Origin: Elusimicrobiota bacterium
GTDB taxonomy: Bacteria > Elusimicrobiota > Elusimicrobia > Elusimicrobiales > UBA9959
DNA: 64,000 nt
Direction: 5' to 3'
Assembly (NCBI GenBank): GCA_019135865.1
Contig: JAGVVD010000008.1
Span: 62,001-126,000 of the forward strand
Part shown: in pieces, positions 32,701 to 39,917 of the stretch
How the letters are laid out: each line of letters opens with the position of its first letter
Numbering within the stretch: the stretch's first letter is position 1
Program-made: the position numbers and the translations under genes
The notes under the pieces: generated by a model
Databases searched by the model: none
What the model saw: only the letters and a program-made list of their open reading frames with translations
What the model was told of the DNA's origin: nothing

Positions 32701-33235
32701 GGAGCGGCTGGAAGGCATACCGAGTTCCGGTTCTTCCGGCGCGCAGCCGCCCATCGTCATAAACAACAATGTCAACGCCGACGCCAGCGCCAACGCCAAT
32801 GCCGCCGCCAAAGCCGAAGCCGACGCGGCCGTGGGCTCCGATAATCCTTCTGATTCCGGCAAAAAGCCGCTGCCGGCCCCGATGCAGACCCTGTACTTCA
32901 ACATGCCCGACAACCGCAGCATGCAGCTGGACCGCGCTTCCCACGGCAATCAGGGCGGAACGGAGAAGGCCGTCTACGAAGGCTGGCATCGCGAGGAAGG
33001 CCGGAACTTCGGCGTACTCGCCAAGGACGCCAAAACCTACAGGGTCACCTGCACCCGCGGCGCCGACGGCTCTTTCACGGTGAGCAATACCGAAAGCCGG
33101 GTGGTAGCTTTCCCCGCGGGCGAGGACCGGGGCATTCTGGCCACTGTCGGCCTTAAGCGTCTCCTGAGAATGGAGAACATAAGCATAGGGAGTTTCAAGA
33201 CCACCGGCGAATTCAACGGACAGCCCTGCCATTGA
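29735..33235 (+). CDS. Large unknown membrane-anchored, partly coiled-coil protein (cluster gene 6)
   Basis: The 1166-residue protein is the largest of the cluster and of no known family. It has a basic N-terminus, one transmembrane helix at 54-74, Gly/Ser region, PKMQT (178-182) and LSGG (203-206), KGAF (245-248), then a Cys module CYKC...VCTRW (379-393; Cys379, 382, 391, 416). Long charged helical stretches (about 500-690) are probably coiled coil. Further soluble segments and an Asn/Ala-rich linker (INNNVNADASANANAAA) precede a C-terminal domain of about 150 residues. The start ATG at 29735 has SD CTGGAGG. It ends 16 bases before an intrinsic terminator, so it closes the unit. Confidence 0.78.
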   Translation: MNFHNDKEERKPVPPVLGRQAPGFRKSSVFGKTPAFSRAAGGIMERLKGLSRRDLGLVALGISALVMAPVAEFMMSRPPMDNSLTAGFGTRDASAAASLYEPGIHGLSQGSPDGSGEVIVPLSARDPLSLILGASKPAPPSMPSSLPPSGGFRDAVRDSGREAFAAAVKSAGAPTVIPKMQTALRGMSSFFGGGESSRTSGALSGGQISASAKKASGKAASRSMVGPIAAAGYKGVALTPNSSSKGAFEKLRSAADKAAGNFTDNSAARGLDKAAADSVNIGSGDGGIGSGMEGDKTKGHSNSSIRDQKSNSGESLQAQLNRKRAERQLEWDLYKQFGIKQDLTKAMVSAFGEVLGDFVKSTTKGLLGMNSSGPSPKACYKCNEYTDAGVCTRWTMIRPATTDEKAIDAWIAKGICDDIRTPSSGSSGTAAAPPATGNASDLSGPVPPADISSNSSGIYAGSGQGNNKGLDGMLTALAKSVKEGKREESSRKFVEWTRGIAERSVFAAAEYSKAGATLLGMKPTLDGKISEYGKAIDAASQKMIKAEADLKVFSGKVNALDIGKRKDLGGGALADADETTAAISEVKAEIETADRKVKNIKLRVLKHKQIKDFYAAEAAKVEASANIITNGVRDIQSEVSPLFSRLDQLKNKGEIDRDEQAEVVDAFKTQTKVDPMYRPVETAVRSASLDGGVTTAAAGFRLYAAASIPSDLRDAPDAGGSQYPAAEDSPVGMLMSYRGADLAKLWSEKVDDSAAKTTERGAWDAVSPYLKYGTIIESQSDGLSAGPELPADVISVELRARNILWDINNVSGQVTIEAANAEPKIADWTKKLQGFGLLQETPASGPSDINSPARPNPVDGDKPDGPAGPGQRPVSGGSGVSNAAVTKADGILSGYEQATIGARSKFNVLNSAASQRNCTSTSCKENLSKAKTSVGKMESLVQEVRDLRQGAGRDGLKAEDISRIEGQLVEKEKQLLDARSTFDTSAGIVERLEGIPSSGSSGAQPPIVINNNVNADASANANAAAKAEADAAVGSDNPSDSGKKPLPAPMQTLYFNMPDNRSMQLDRASHGNQGGTEKAVYEGWHREEGRNFGVLAKDAKTYRVTCTRGADGSFTVSNTESRVVAFPAGEDRGILATVGLKRLLRMENISIGSFKTTGEFNGQPCH

Positions 33236-33251
33236 GAGGCTTCCGTCAGTA

Positions 33252-33286
33252 AACGCCGCCGGTCTACAGCCGGCGGCGTTTTTTTT
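33252..33286 (+). terminator. Intrinsic terminator of the low-complexity cluster
   Basis: Stem CGCCGCCGG/CCGGCGGCG with loop TCTACAG, followed by eight T residues. It lies 16 bases after the stop of cluster gene 6 and separates it from the deoxyhypusine-synthase-like gene. Confidence 0.95.
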
Positions 33287-33290
33287 GCCT

Positions 33291-33320
33291 TTGTGGCCCG
33301 GCCCCGCAAATTCATATAAT
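33291..33320 (+). promoter_or_regulatory. Promoter of the deoxyhypusine-synthase-like gene
   Basis: TTGTGG (33291-33296), an 18-base spacer and a perfect TATAAT (33315-33320), right after the terminator and 53 bases before the ATG. Confidence 0.65.
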
Positions 33321-33373
33321 ATGGGTACGGGCCGCGAAGCCCACCCAAAGCGATAGCAGGAGAACCCCTTAAA

Positions 33374-34420
33374 ATGCCAAAGCTCAAGAAGTCCGACTTC
33401 CTCAAAGAGACCGTTCAGCACATCGATATCAAGAAACACAATGTCGTCCCGCTGGTGGACGCCATGCGCGAGATGGCCTTCTCGGCCCGCGACCTGGCGC
33501 GCGCCGCCGACATCTACCAGATGATGCTCGAGGACAAGAACTCGTCCATCATACTCTGCCTCGCCGGCTCGCTGTTCTCCGCCGGCCTCAAGAAGGTCGT
33601 TTACGACATGGTGAAGAACAACATGGTGGACGCCATCGTCTCCACCGGCGCCATCATCGTGGACCAGGACTTCTTCGAGGGCCTGGGCTTCAAACATTAC
33701 AAGGGCACGCCGTACGGCATCGACGACAACGACCTGCGCGACCTGCACATCGACCGCATCTACGATACCTTCATCGACGAGGACGAACTGCGCGTCTGCG
33801 ACGACACCACCCGCAAGATCGCGGACTCCCTGGAGCCGCGCCCCTATTCCTCGCGCGAGTTCATCGAGGAGATGGGCCGCTACCTTTCAAAGCACGGCAA
33901 GAACAAGGAGAGCGTGGTGCTGGCCGCCTACGAGAAGCGCGTGCCGATCTTCGTGCCCGCCTTCTCCGACTGTTCCGCCGGCTTCGGCATGGTGGAGCAT
34001 CAGTGGAAGAATCCCGGCCGCCACATGTCGATGGATTCGGCCAAGGATTTCCTGGAACTGACCAGGATAAAGATCGAGGCGGGCGAGACCGGCATCTACA
34101 TGATCGGCGGCGGCGTCCCCAAGAACTTCACGCAGGACACGGTGGTAGCGGCCGACATACTGGGCGAAGAGGCCCCTATGCACAAGTACGCCGTGCAGGT
34201 GACCGTGGCCGATTCGCGCGACGGCGCGCTGTCGGGCTCCACGCTCAAGGAGGCCTCCTCCTGGGGCAAGGTCGAGACCACGTTCGAACAGATGGTTTAC
34301 GCCGAGGCGACCATAGCCATGCCGATTATCAGCGGCTACGGCTACCACAAGGGCGCCTGGAAGAACCGCAAGGCCCGCTGCTTCTCGGACTTCCTCAACA
34401 AGCAGCTGGTGAAAGCTTAA
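33374..34420 (+). CDS. Deoxyhypusine synthase family protein (possibly homospermidine synthase-like)
   Basis: NAD-dependent enzyme of the deoxyhypusine synthase family, 348 residues. Family segments include CLAGSLFSAGLKKVV, DAIVSTGAIIVDQDFFEGLG, FSDCSAGFGM, TGIYMIGGGVPKNFTQDT and EASSWGKVE with the catalytic Lys (Lys299). In archaea and eukaryotes this enzyme modifies eIF5A; bacteria lack eIF5A, and several bacterial members make homospermidine from spermidine or putrescine. That role is a family-based inference here. Not tightly linked to polyamine genes; the next gene is an outer-membrane protein. Confidence 0.92.
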   Translation: MPKLKKSDFLKETVQHIDIKKHNVVPLVDAMREMAFSARDLARAADIYQMMLEDKNSSIILCLAGSLFSAGLKKVVYDMVKNNMVDAIVSTGAIIVDQDFFEGLGFKHYKGTPYGIDDNDLRDLHIDRIYDTFIDEDELRVCDDTTRKIADSLEPRPYSSREFIEEMGRYLSKHGKNKESVVLAAYEKRVPIFVPAFSDCSAGFGMVEHQWKNPGRHMSMDSAKDFLELTRIKIEAGETGIYMIGGGVPKNFTQDTVVAADILGEEAPMHKYAVQVTVADSRDGALSGSTLKEASSWGKVETTFEQMVYAEATIAMPIISGYGYHKGAWKNRKARCFSDFLNKQLVKA

Positions 34421-34434
34421 AAGGCAGTACGGTA

Positions 34435-34456
34435 CCGGCCCCCGCGCGGGGGCCGG
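34435..34456. terminator. Perfect 22-bp palindrome after the deoxyhypusine-synthase-like gene
   Basis: The sequence from 34435 to 34456 is its own reverse complement over 22 G/C bases and starts 15 bases after the stop codon. No T-run follows. It may act as a transcript end stabiliser or weak terminator between this gene and the outer-membrane protein gene. Confidence 0.5.
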
Positions 34457-34482
34457 GCCTATCTAAACGCAGGGGGAAAACG

Positions 34483-35364
34483 ATGAAAAAGACTCTCTTT
34501 ACTCTGATGGCGGTGCTGATGTCCGTCTCCGCGGCCTCGGCCTGGTTCGACGGCGGAGTGGGCCAGACCACCGGCCCCGACGGCTATAAGAAGACCGACG
34601 CCAACCTCACCTTCGGCTCGGACGGCATATGGTTCCGCGGCGCCCTGATGCGCCAGGACGCCGACGCTTTCAGCAAGGCGCTGAACACTTATTCCCTGCG
34701 CGTGGGCAGGGAAGCCGAGTTCTATACCCTCGCCGGCGAGGCCGGCATGACGCCGTCCACGGAATATATGACCGGACAGGATTATTCCAGCACCTTCTTC
34801 GGCGGCGATATCACCTTCTCGCTGACGCCCTCGGCCGGCGGCAAGGGCCGCCTCGCCGGCCCCAACGCCAAGGTCGCCTCGGGCGGCGGCGACGGCATCG
34901 CCCGCGTGGACGTCGGCGGCGGCATAAAGCATACCATGCATAAGACCGAGGCCGCCGCTCTCGAGACGAAGACCGCGCAGACCGAATACTCGCTCTTCGC
35001 CGGCGCCTCGGTGCTGATGGCCCGCGTGGGCGCCTCGTGGACCGGCTACAAATACGGCGACGACGACACCACCCCGGTGGTCGGCTCCATAAACGGGCAG
35101 GCCCTTTCCCTTTTCCACGCGACCAACGCCCTGCCCGATGCCAGCGTCAACTTCCGCCTGGACCTGCCCGGCTACCCGCTGGTCACGCCTTTCCTGTCCT
35201 ACACGACCACCAAGTACAAGGCCGCGATAAAGGACACCGACGCTTATACCATAGGCGCCTATATCGACCTCAACATGGTCGGCGCCAACGTGATGTACCA
35301 GGTCTACGACGACGGCAACGACAAGGACAGCTATGTCATGCTGACCGCCGGCATCAACTTCTGA
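34483..35364 (+). CDS. Putative outer-membrane beta-barrel protein
   Basis: A 293-residue exported protein: signal peptide MKKTLFTLMAVLMSVSAASA followed by WFDGG. The mature part shows alternating hydrophobic/polar strands with aromatic ends (for example SDGIWFRGALM, YSLFAGASVLMARVGASWTGY, VTPFLSYTTTKY, YTIGAYIDLNMVGANVMYQVY) and a C-terminal strand ending in Phe (YVMLTAGINF). That is the usual outer-membrane insertion signal. The porin-like role is inferred. A SD-like AGGGGG lies 6 bases upstream of the ATG. No paralogue is in the window. Confidence 0.75.
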   Translation: MKKTLFTLMAVLMSVSAASAWFDGGVGQTTGPDGYKKTDANLTFGSDGIWFRGALMRQDADAFSKALNTYSLRVGREAEFYTLAGEAGMTPSTEYMTGQDYSSTFFGGDITFSLTPSAGGKGRLAGPNAKVASGGGDGIARVDVGGGIKHTMHKTEAAALETKTAQTEYSLFAGASVLMARVGASWTGYKYGDDDTTPVVGSINGQALSLFHATNALPDASVNFRLDLPGYPLVTPFLSYTTTKYKAAIKDTDAYTIGAYIDLNMVGANVMYQVYDDGNDKDSYVMLTAGINF

Positions 35365-35369
35365 AGTTA

Positions 35370-35490
35370 TAAGGAGACAGGGGGGTGACGGCGGATCCGC
35401 TGAGAAAAACCCTTCGGAGCCGCGAGCTTGCATAAGCGCGAGCGGCGAGAACGGGAAGGGCGAGCACGGTGTGCGAGACCCTGGTTTTTC
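35370..35490 (+). repeat. Intergenic repeat, copy 1 (before dnaX)
   Basis: Shares with the inverted copy at 37875-38049 the blocks TAAGGAGAC, CTGAGAAAAACC (35400-35411), a CGAGCTT segment and the 18-mer starting GCGAGCACGG at 35460-35477. Its ends GAAAAACC (35404-35411) and GGTTTTTC (35483-35490) are complementary, so the element can fold on itself. It fills the gap between the outer-membrane protein gene and dnaX. Confidence 0.75.
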
Positions 35491-35530
35491 GAAGCGGGCC
35501 GCCGGCAGGCCCCCGGTAGTTTTACCGCTT

Positions 35531-37252
35531 ATGTACCAGAACCTCGCCGTCAAATACCGCCCCAAGGACCTCGACGAAGTCCTCGGCCAGGCCCCGGTCA
35601 AGACCACCATCGAGAACGCCGTCAGGCTGGGCCGCATAGCCCACGCCTACCTGCTCTTCGGTCCCCGCGGCTGCGGCAAAACGACGATAGCCCGCATCCT
35701 GGCCAAGACCCTCAACTGTCACTCGCCGAAGGACGGTAAGCCCTGCAACAAGTGCGCCTCGTGCCTTGAAATAGCCGAGAGCAAGTCGCTCGACGTGCTG
35801 GAGATAGACGCCGCTTCCCACACGCAGGTGGACAAGGTGCGCGAGGTCATCATCGAGAACGTCGGTTTCGCCCCCTCGCGCGACAAGTACAAGATCTACA
35901 TCCTCGACGAGGTCCACATGCTCTCCAACAGCGCCTTCAACGCGCTGCTCAAGACCATAGAGGAACCGCCGGCCCACGTCGTCTTCATCATGGCCACCAC
36001 CGAGCAGTCCAAGGTGCCGGTGACCATCGTCTCGCGCTGCCAGGGCTTCCGCTTCCGCCCCATACCGGAGGAGGAGATAATAAAACGCCTGACCCATGTC
36101 GCGTCCAAAGAGAAGCTGAAGGCCGAGCCCGAGGCGCTGCGCCTGATAGCCCGCGCCTCCGGGGGCGCCATGCGCGACGCGCTGACCATACTCGACCGCG
36201 GCGCCTCTTTCTCGGGCGGGGCGGTGACGGCGGGCTCGGTAAGCGAGCTGCTGGGCCACGCCCGGGAAGACCTGATCGTTTCGCTGGCCAAGGCCGTCCT
36301 GAACCGGGACGCCGCCGCGCTGCACGCCGCTTTCGGGAAGCTCAACGGCGAAGGCTACGACCCGCTGGTGGCGCTGCGCGACCTGCGCAACCTCTTCTCC
36401 GAGGCTTTCTTCTCGGCGCAGGGGTTCGCTCCCTCGGCCTCTCCGGCCGCGAAGGAACTCGCCGCCGCGGGAGCCTCGCCCGCCGCCCTGGCCAAACTTT
36501 CCCGCAAGCTGAACCCGGTGCTCGAGGAGATCCGCTTCTCCGACATGCAGGCCGTCTCGGCCGAGATCGCGCTGTTCACCCTGATAGAGGTCCCCCTGGA
36601 CCTGGAGAACCTGGTGCGCAGGCTCGAGGCCGCCGAAGGCGGCGCCCCGGCCGAAGCCGCGCCGCCGCGCCCGCAGGAAAAAAAAAGCCCTGAAATAGTC
36701 CCGCCCGTCCCTCAGGCTCCAGCCGTCCGCTCTGCGCCCACGCCGCCGCGGCGGGAGCCCGCCGCCGGACCGGTCCCCGCCGCTCCGTCCTGCTCCGCGG
36801 ACCACGCCGCGGCCTGGAAGACGCTGCTGGGCCAGCTCTCGCGCAATAAGCCGCTGCTCTACAATATAATGCTTTCCGTCCGCGTGAGCTTCGGTTCCGA
36901 CGGGCTCTGGAAGGTCTCCTCCGACAATAAGTACAACGTCGACACGGTGGAGCGCAACAAGGCCGACCTGGAGGCCAGGCTGGAGTCCATCTGCGGCTCC
37001 AAAGTCGTCATCAGGACGGAGAAGACCTCCGCCCCGCCTCCCCGCGTGGAAGAGCTCTCCAACGACGCTCCCGGAGCGGAGGAAGGGCCGGAAGGGGACG
37101 AGTCCGCGGCGCGGTCCGCGGCCGCCCGCCCGCCGTCCGGCACGCAATGGGTCGACCTCGAGCCCGGCGACGCCGTCGAATCCGACCCGGAGATAAAGAA
37201 ACTGGCCAAGGTCTTCCACGGCAAGATAACCAGCATCAAAAAACTCAAATGA
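35531..37252 (+). CDS. dnaX: DNA polymerase III subunit gamma/tau
   Basis: Clamp-loader ATPase, 573 residues from the ATG at 35531 (MYQNLAVKYRPKDLDEVLGQ matches the conserved family start). Walker A is GPRGCGKTT (44-52), the zinc module uses Cys63, 72, 75 and 78, followed by EIDAASHTQVDKVRE, the Walker B region YILDEVHMLSNSAFNALLKTIEEPP and sensor 1 ATTEQSKVP. The C-terminal third after a Pro/Ala-rich linker (about 370-425) is the tau-type extension. No Shine-Dalgarno is obvious. The stop overlaps recR by 4 bases. Confidence 0.96.
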   Translation: MYQNLAVKYRPKDLDEVLGQAPVKTTIENAVRLGRIAHAYLLFGPRGCGKTTIARILAKTLNCHSPKDGKPCNKCASCLEIAESKSLDVLEIDAASHTQVDKVREVIIENVGFAPSRDKYKIYILDEVHMLSNSAFNALLKTIEEPPAHVVFIMATTEQSKVPVTIVSRCQGFRFRPIPEEEIIKRLTHVASKEKLKAEPEALRLIARASGGAMRDALTILDRGASFSGGAVTAGSVSELLGHAREDLIVSLAKAVLNRDAAALHAAFGKLNGEGYDPLVALRDLRNLFSEAFFSAQGFAPSASPAAKELAAAGASPAALAKLSRKLNPVLEEIRFSDMQAVSAEIALFTLIEVPLDLENLVRRLEAAEGGAPAEAAPPRPQEKKSPEIVPPVPQAPAVRSAPTPPRREPAAGPVPAAPSCSADHAAAWKTLLGQLSRNKPLLYNIMLSVRVSFGSDGLWKVSSDNKYNVDTVERNKADLEARLESICGSKVVIRTEKTSAPPPRVEELSNDAPGAEEGPEGDESAARSAAARPPSGTQWVDLEPGDAVESDPEIKKLAKVFHGKITSIKKLK

Positions 37253-37842
37253 GAACCCTCGACAGGGTCATAGCGGCGTTCCGCCGTTTCCCGGGCGTCG
37301 GCCCCAAGCAGGCCGAGCGCTTCGCCATGTTCCTGCTGCGTTCCAGCGAGCCGGAGACCGAGGAACTGCTGCAGGCCGTCAAGGCCCTCAGGACCTCCGT
37401 CTCGCAGTGCGGCGTCTGCTGCGATTACTCCGATTCCCCCGTCTGCGCCGTCTGTTCCGATCCGAACCGGGACGCTTCGGTCATATGCGTCGTGCAGCAG
37501 CCGCAGGACGCCGCGGCCATAGAGAGATCGGGGGCTTTCAAGGGCCTCTACCATGTCCTGCACGGGGCCATATCGCCGATGGAGGGCCTGGGCGCCGGCT
37601 CCATACGCCTCAAGGAACTGCTGGAAAGGCTGGAAGCGTCAAAGGGGGGGGTCAGGGAACTGATACTCGCCATGGACCCGGACACGGAGGGCGAGGCTAC
37701 CGCGATCTATATAAGCGGCCTCGTCAAGGAACTGGTCCCTAAGATAACCCGCATAGCCTACGGGGTGCCCCTGGGGGGGGACCTCGACTATATGGACGAG
37801 GTCACGCTCGGCCACGCCCTCAAGGGCCGCACTAAGATTTAG
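37249..37842 (+). CDS. recR: Recombination mediator RecR
   Basis: RecR of 197 residues, the normal length, acting with RecF/RecO to load RecA at gaps. It has the helix-hairpin-helix start FRRFPGVGPKQAERFAMFLL, the zinc finger CGVCCDYSDSPVCAVC and the Toprim domain (ICVVQQPQDAAAIERSG, LAMDPDTEGEATAIYI, ARGVPxG-like IAYGVPLGGDLDYMDEVTLGHAL). Two runs of eight G (37644-37651, 37773-37780) encode Gly-Gly. The usual ybaB gene is not between dnaX and recR. Confidence 0.97.
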   Translation: MRTLDRVIAAFRRFPGVGPKQAERFAMFLLRSSEPETEELLQAVKALRTSVSQCGVCCDYSDSPVCAVCSDPNRDASVICVVQQPQDAAAIERSGAFKGLYHVLHGAISPMEGLGAGSIRLKELLERLEASKGGVRELILAMDPDTEGEATAIYISGLVKELVPKITRIAYGVPLGGDLDYMDEVTLGHALKGRTKI

Positions 37843-37874
37843 GAAAACTATTCGGGCCACCGCTGCCTCACCAC

Positions 37875-38049
37875 GAAAAAACGCCGCTCGCACACCGTGC
37901 TCGCGCTCCGACCTCGGCCCTCGCGCTCGTATGCGCCTTCGCATCCTCGAGATGTGATTCCACCGGCCAGCTCCGGCGCATACTCCGTAAGCTCGGGCCT
38001 TCGGACGGTTTTTCTCAGGTGAGACAGCGATGTCCCGTCGGTCTCCTTA
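37875..38049 (-). repeat. Intergenic repeat, copy 2, inverted (after recR)
   Basis: Reverse-strand copy of the element at 35370-35490: the shared 18-mer is at 37887-37904, CTGAGAAAAACC at 38007-38018 (minus) and TAAGGAGAC at 38041-38049 (minus). It is about 55 bases longer because of an inserted middle part. The ends can pair (GAAAAAAC near 37875 with GTTTTTC near 38014). It occupies the recR-comEC gap. Confidence 0.75.
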
Positions 38050-38056
38050 ACTCTTT

Positions 38057-39895
38057 ATGCGATTCTCCTATTACAGGAGGCCGCTTTTCATCGTCCTGGC
38101 GCTCTTGATGGCGATGATCTGGCTGCAGCGGCGCTTTTCCGGGCCCCCGACGGTTTCGGCCTGCTTCGGCGGCGGCTACCGGAGTTCGGTCAGGGGGCAT
38201 GTGTCCGGCTTCCCCGCCGCGTCCGGCGCCGGGTCCTCCTTCGCCTTCAAAGCTTCGTCCAGCGAACCGCCGGGCTGCGAAGGAACTCTTTTCGTGCGGT
38301 TGAAGGGGGACGTTCCGCGACCGGGCGAAACGCTGGAGCTCGAGGGTTTCGGCGCCGAACCGCGGGGAGCCCGGCTGCCCGGCGGGCTGGACTGGGCTTC
38401 TTTCCTGCGCGACCGCGGTTTCAGGGGAGAGTTCAGTGCGGAGAAGGCCGTCCGCCTGGCCGCGCCCGGGCCGCTGCGCCGTTCCGCGGCCGCCCTGCGC
38501 GGGAAGGCCCTGCGCTCCTTCTCGTCGGCGCTGGAGCCCAGGAGGGCCGCGGTCATGGCGGGGGTGGTGCTGGGAGAGAAGAAGAGCATAAGCGCCGGGG
38601 ACAGGCGGGCCTTCCAGGACTCGGGCGCCATGCACCTGCTGGTCGCTTCCGGCTCGAACGTCGGCTTCGTGACCCTGCTGGTCTATGCCGCCTGCTCGCT
38701 GGCCGGCCTGGGCCGCAGGTACTCGGCGCCGCTGGCCCTGGCCGCCGCCGGCGTATATGTCGTCGCCGCCGGTTCGGATACGCCGCTGCTGCGGGCCTAC
38801 CTGATGTTCGGGGCGGGACTGGCCGGTTACGCCGCCGGGCGGGACTCGGGCGCCTTCCAGGGGCTCGTCCTCTCCGCCCTGGCTTTGCTGCTGGCCCGTC
38901 CCTGTTCGCTTTTCGACGCGAGTTTCCAGATGTCGTTCCTCGCGGCTTACAGCGTGACCGCCGGCACCGGCGCCTGGCGGCCGGTGCTCGCGCGGCTGGG
39001 GCGTCCGGCGCGCTGGGCGCTGGGACTTTTCCTGGTCAGTTTCTTCGCCCAGGCCGTGCTGGCGCCGGCGCTGGCCCTGTATTTCCACAGGCTTTCGCTG
39101 ATCTCGCCGGTTTCCAACCTGCTCCTGGTGCCGCTCTCGGGGGCGCTGATCTTCTCCGGTTTCGCCCTCGCCGCCTTCGAAGGCCTGCCGCTGCTGGGCT
39201 GGCTTTCGGCCTCGGCGGCGGACCTGCTCTCCGGTCTTTTTCTCCGGCTGGTCGAACTTTTCGCGCGGCTGGACCTCTCCGCCGTGCCGGTGAGGGAACT
39301 TTCTCCCCTGCAGACCGCCGGCTGGGTTTCGGTCTGCTTCGTCCTGCTGCACCTGCCTCTTTTCCGGCGTCCCGCCGTTCCCGCCGGGCTCGGCGCGGCC
39401 GGCCTGCTGGCGGCCGCCGCGGGGCTGCTGCTGCCCGCCCGTTCCGGCGCGGTATCTTTTTCGCTCGGCGGTTCGGGGGCCTCCATACTCAGCGCCGACG
39501 GCCGCTCCGCGGTCCTTGTCTCCTGCGGTTTCAGCGAAGAGGAACTCGCTGGGGCTTCGCTGGCTTCGGGCTTCCCCCTGCCCGACGCCGCGCTGCTTAC
39601 CTGCGGAGAAGTCCCGCGCGCCGGGGCGGCAGGGGGGGCCGGGGGAGCGGAGGGGCCGCCCGCGGTCTACCTGCCGCTCTGGTCCGCGCCGGCGGCGATG
39701 AGCGCCGCGGGGGACGGGGCCGGCCCGGTCTGGCCGGGAGAGACCCTGCGCGCGGGAACTTTCGAGGTGAGGGTGCTCTGGACGCCCGGCGGAGAGGGTT
39801 ACGCCGAACCGTCGCAGCGGACGGGTTACCTCTTCTCGGACGGGCGGTCCTCTTTCCGCGTAGGACCGGACGGAATCCTCGAGGGGGAAAAATAG
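38057..39895 (+). CDS. comEC: ComEC/Rec2 family DNA uptake channel
   Basis: Inner-membrane channel that passes single-stranded DNA in natural transformation, 612 residues. After two N-terminal helices comes the DUF4131-like domain (LPGGLDWASFLRDRGFRG), then the Competence domain: AVMAGVVLGEKKSISAGDRRAFQDSGAMHLLVASGSNVG, DTPLLRAYLM, DASFQMSFLAAYSV and FHRLSLISPVSNLLLVPLSG. The C-terminal region that in long ComEC is a metallo-beta-lactamase-like domain is here about 130 residues without an HxHxDH motif, so it is degenerate or different. It heads a comEC-nadK-recN-gltX run. No good SD is seen. Confidence 0.9.
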   Translation: MRFSYYRRPLFIVLALLMAMIWLQRRFSGPPTVSACFGGGYRSSVRGHVSGFPAASGAGSSFAFKASSSEPPGCEGTLFVRLKGDVPRPGETLELEGFGAEPRGARLPGGLDWASFLRDRGFRGEFSAEKAVRLAAPGPLRRSAAALRGKALRSFSSALEPRRAAVMAGVVLGEKKSISAGDRRAFQDSGAMHLLVASGSNVGFVTLLVYAACSLAGLGRRYSAPLALAAAGVYVVAAGSDTPLLRAYLMFGAGLAGYAAGRDSGAFQGLVLSALALLLARPCSLFDASFQMSFLAAYSVTAGTGAWRPVLARLGRPARWALGLFLVSFFAQAVLAPALALYFHRLSLISPVSNLLLVPLSGALIFSGFALAAFEGLPLLGWLSASAADLLSGLFLRLVELFARLDLSAVPVRELSPLQTAGWVSVCFVLLHLPLFRRPAVPAGLGAAGLLAAAAGLLLPARSGAVSFSLGGSGASILSADGRSAVLVSCGFSEEELAGASLASGFPLPDAALLTCGEVPRAGAAGGAGGAEGPPAVYLPLWSAPAAMSAAGDGAGPVWPGETLRAGTFEVRVLWTPGGEGYAEPSQRTGYLFSDGRSSFRVGPDGILEGEK

Positions 39896-39917
39896 TATCA
39901 TATCCTCCGGGGAACCG

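Noticed and set aside
37641-37780. Frameshift in recR at the G8 runs
   Set aside because: The frame is continuous through both runs and the Toprim motifs on either side are in frame with the correct length.
38284-38330. Another copy of the GGGGACGTT element inside comEC
   Set aside because: Only GGGGGACGTT matches, it lies in coding sequence and has no inverted arm.
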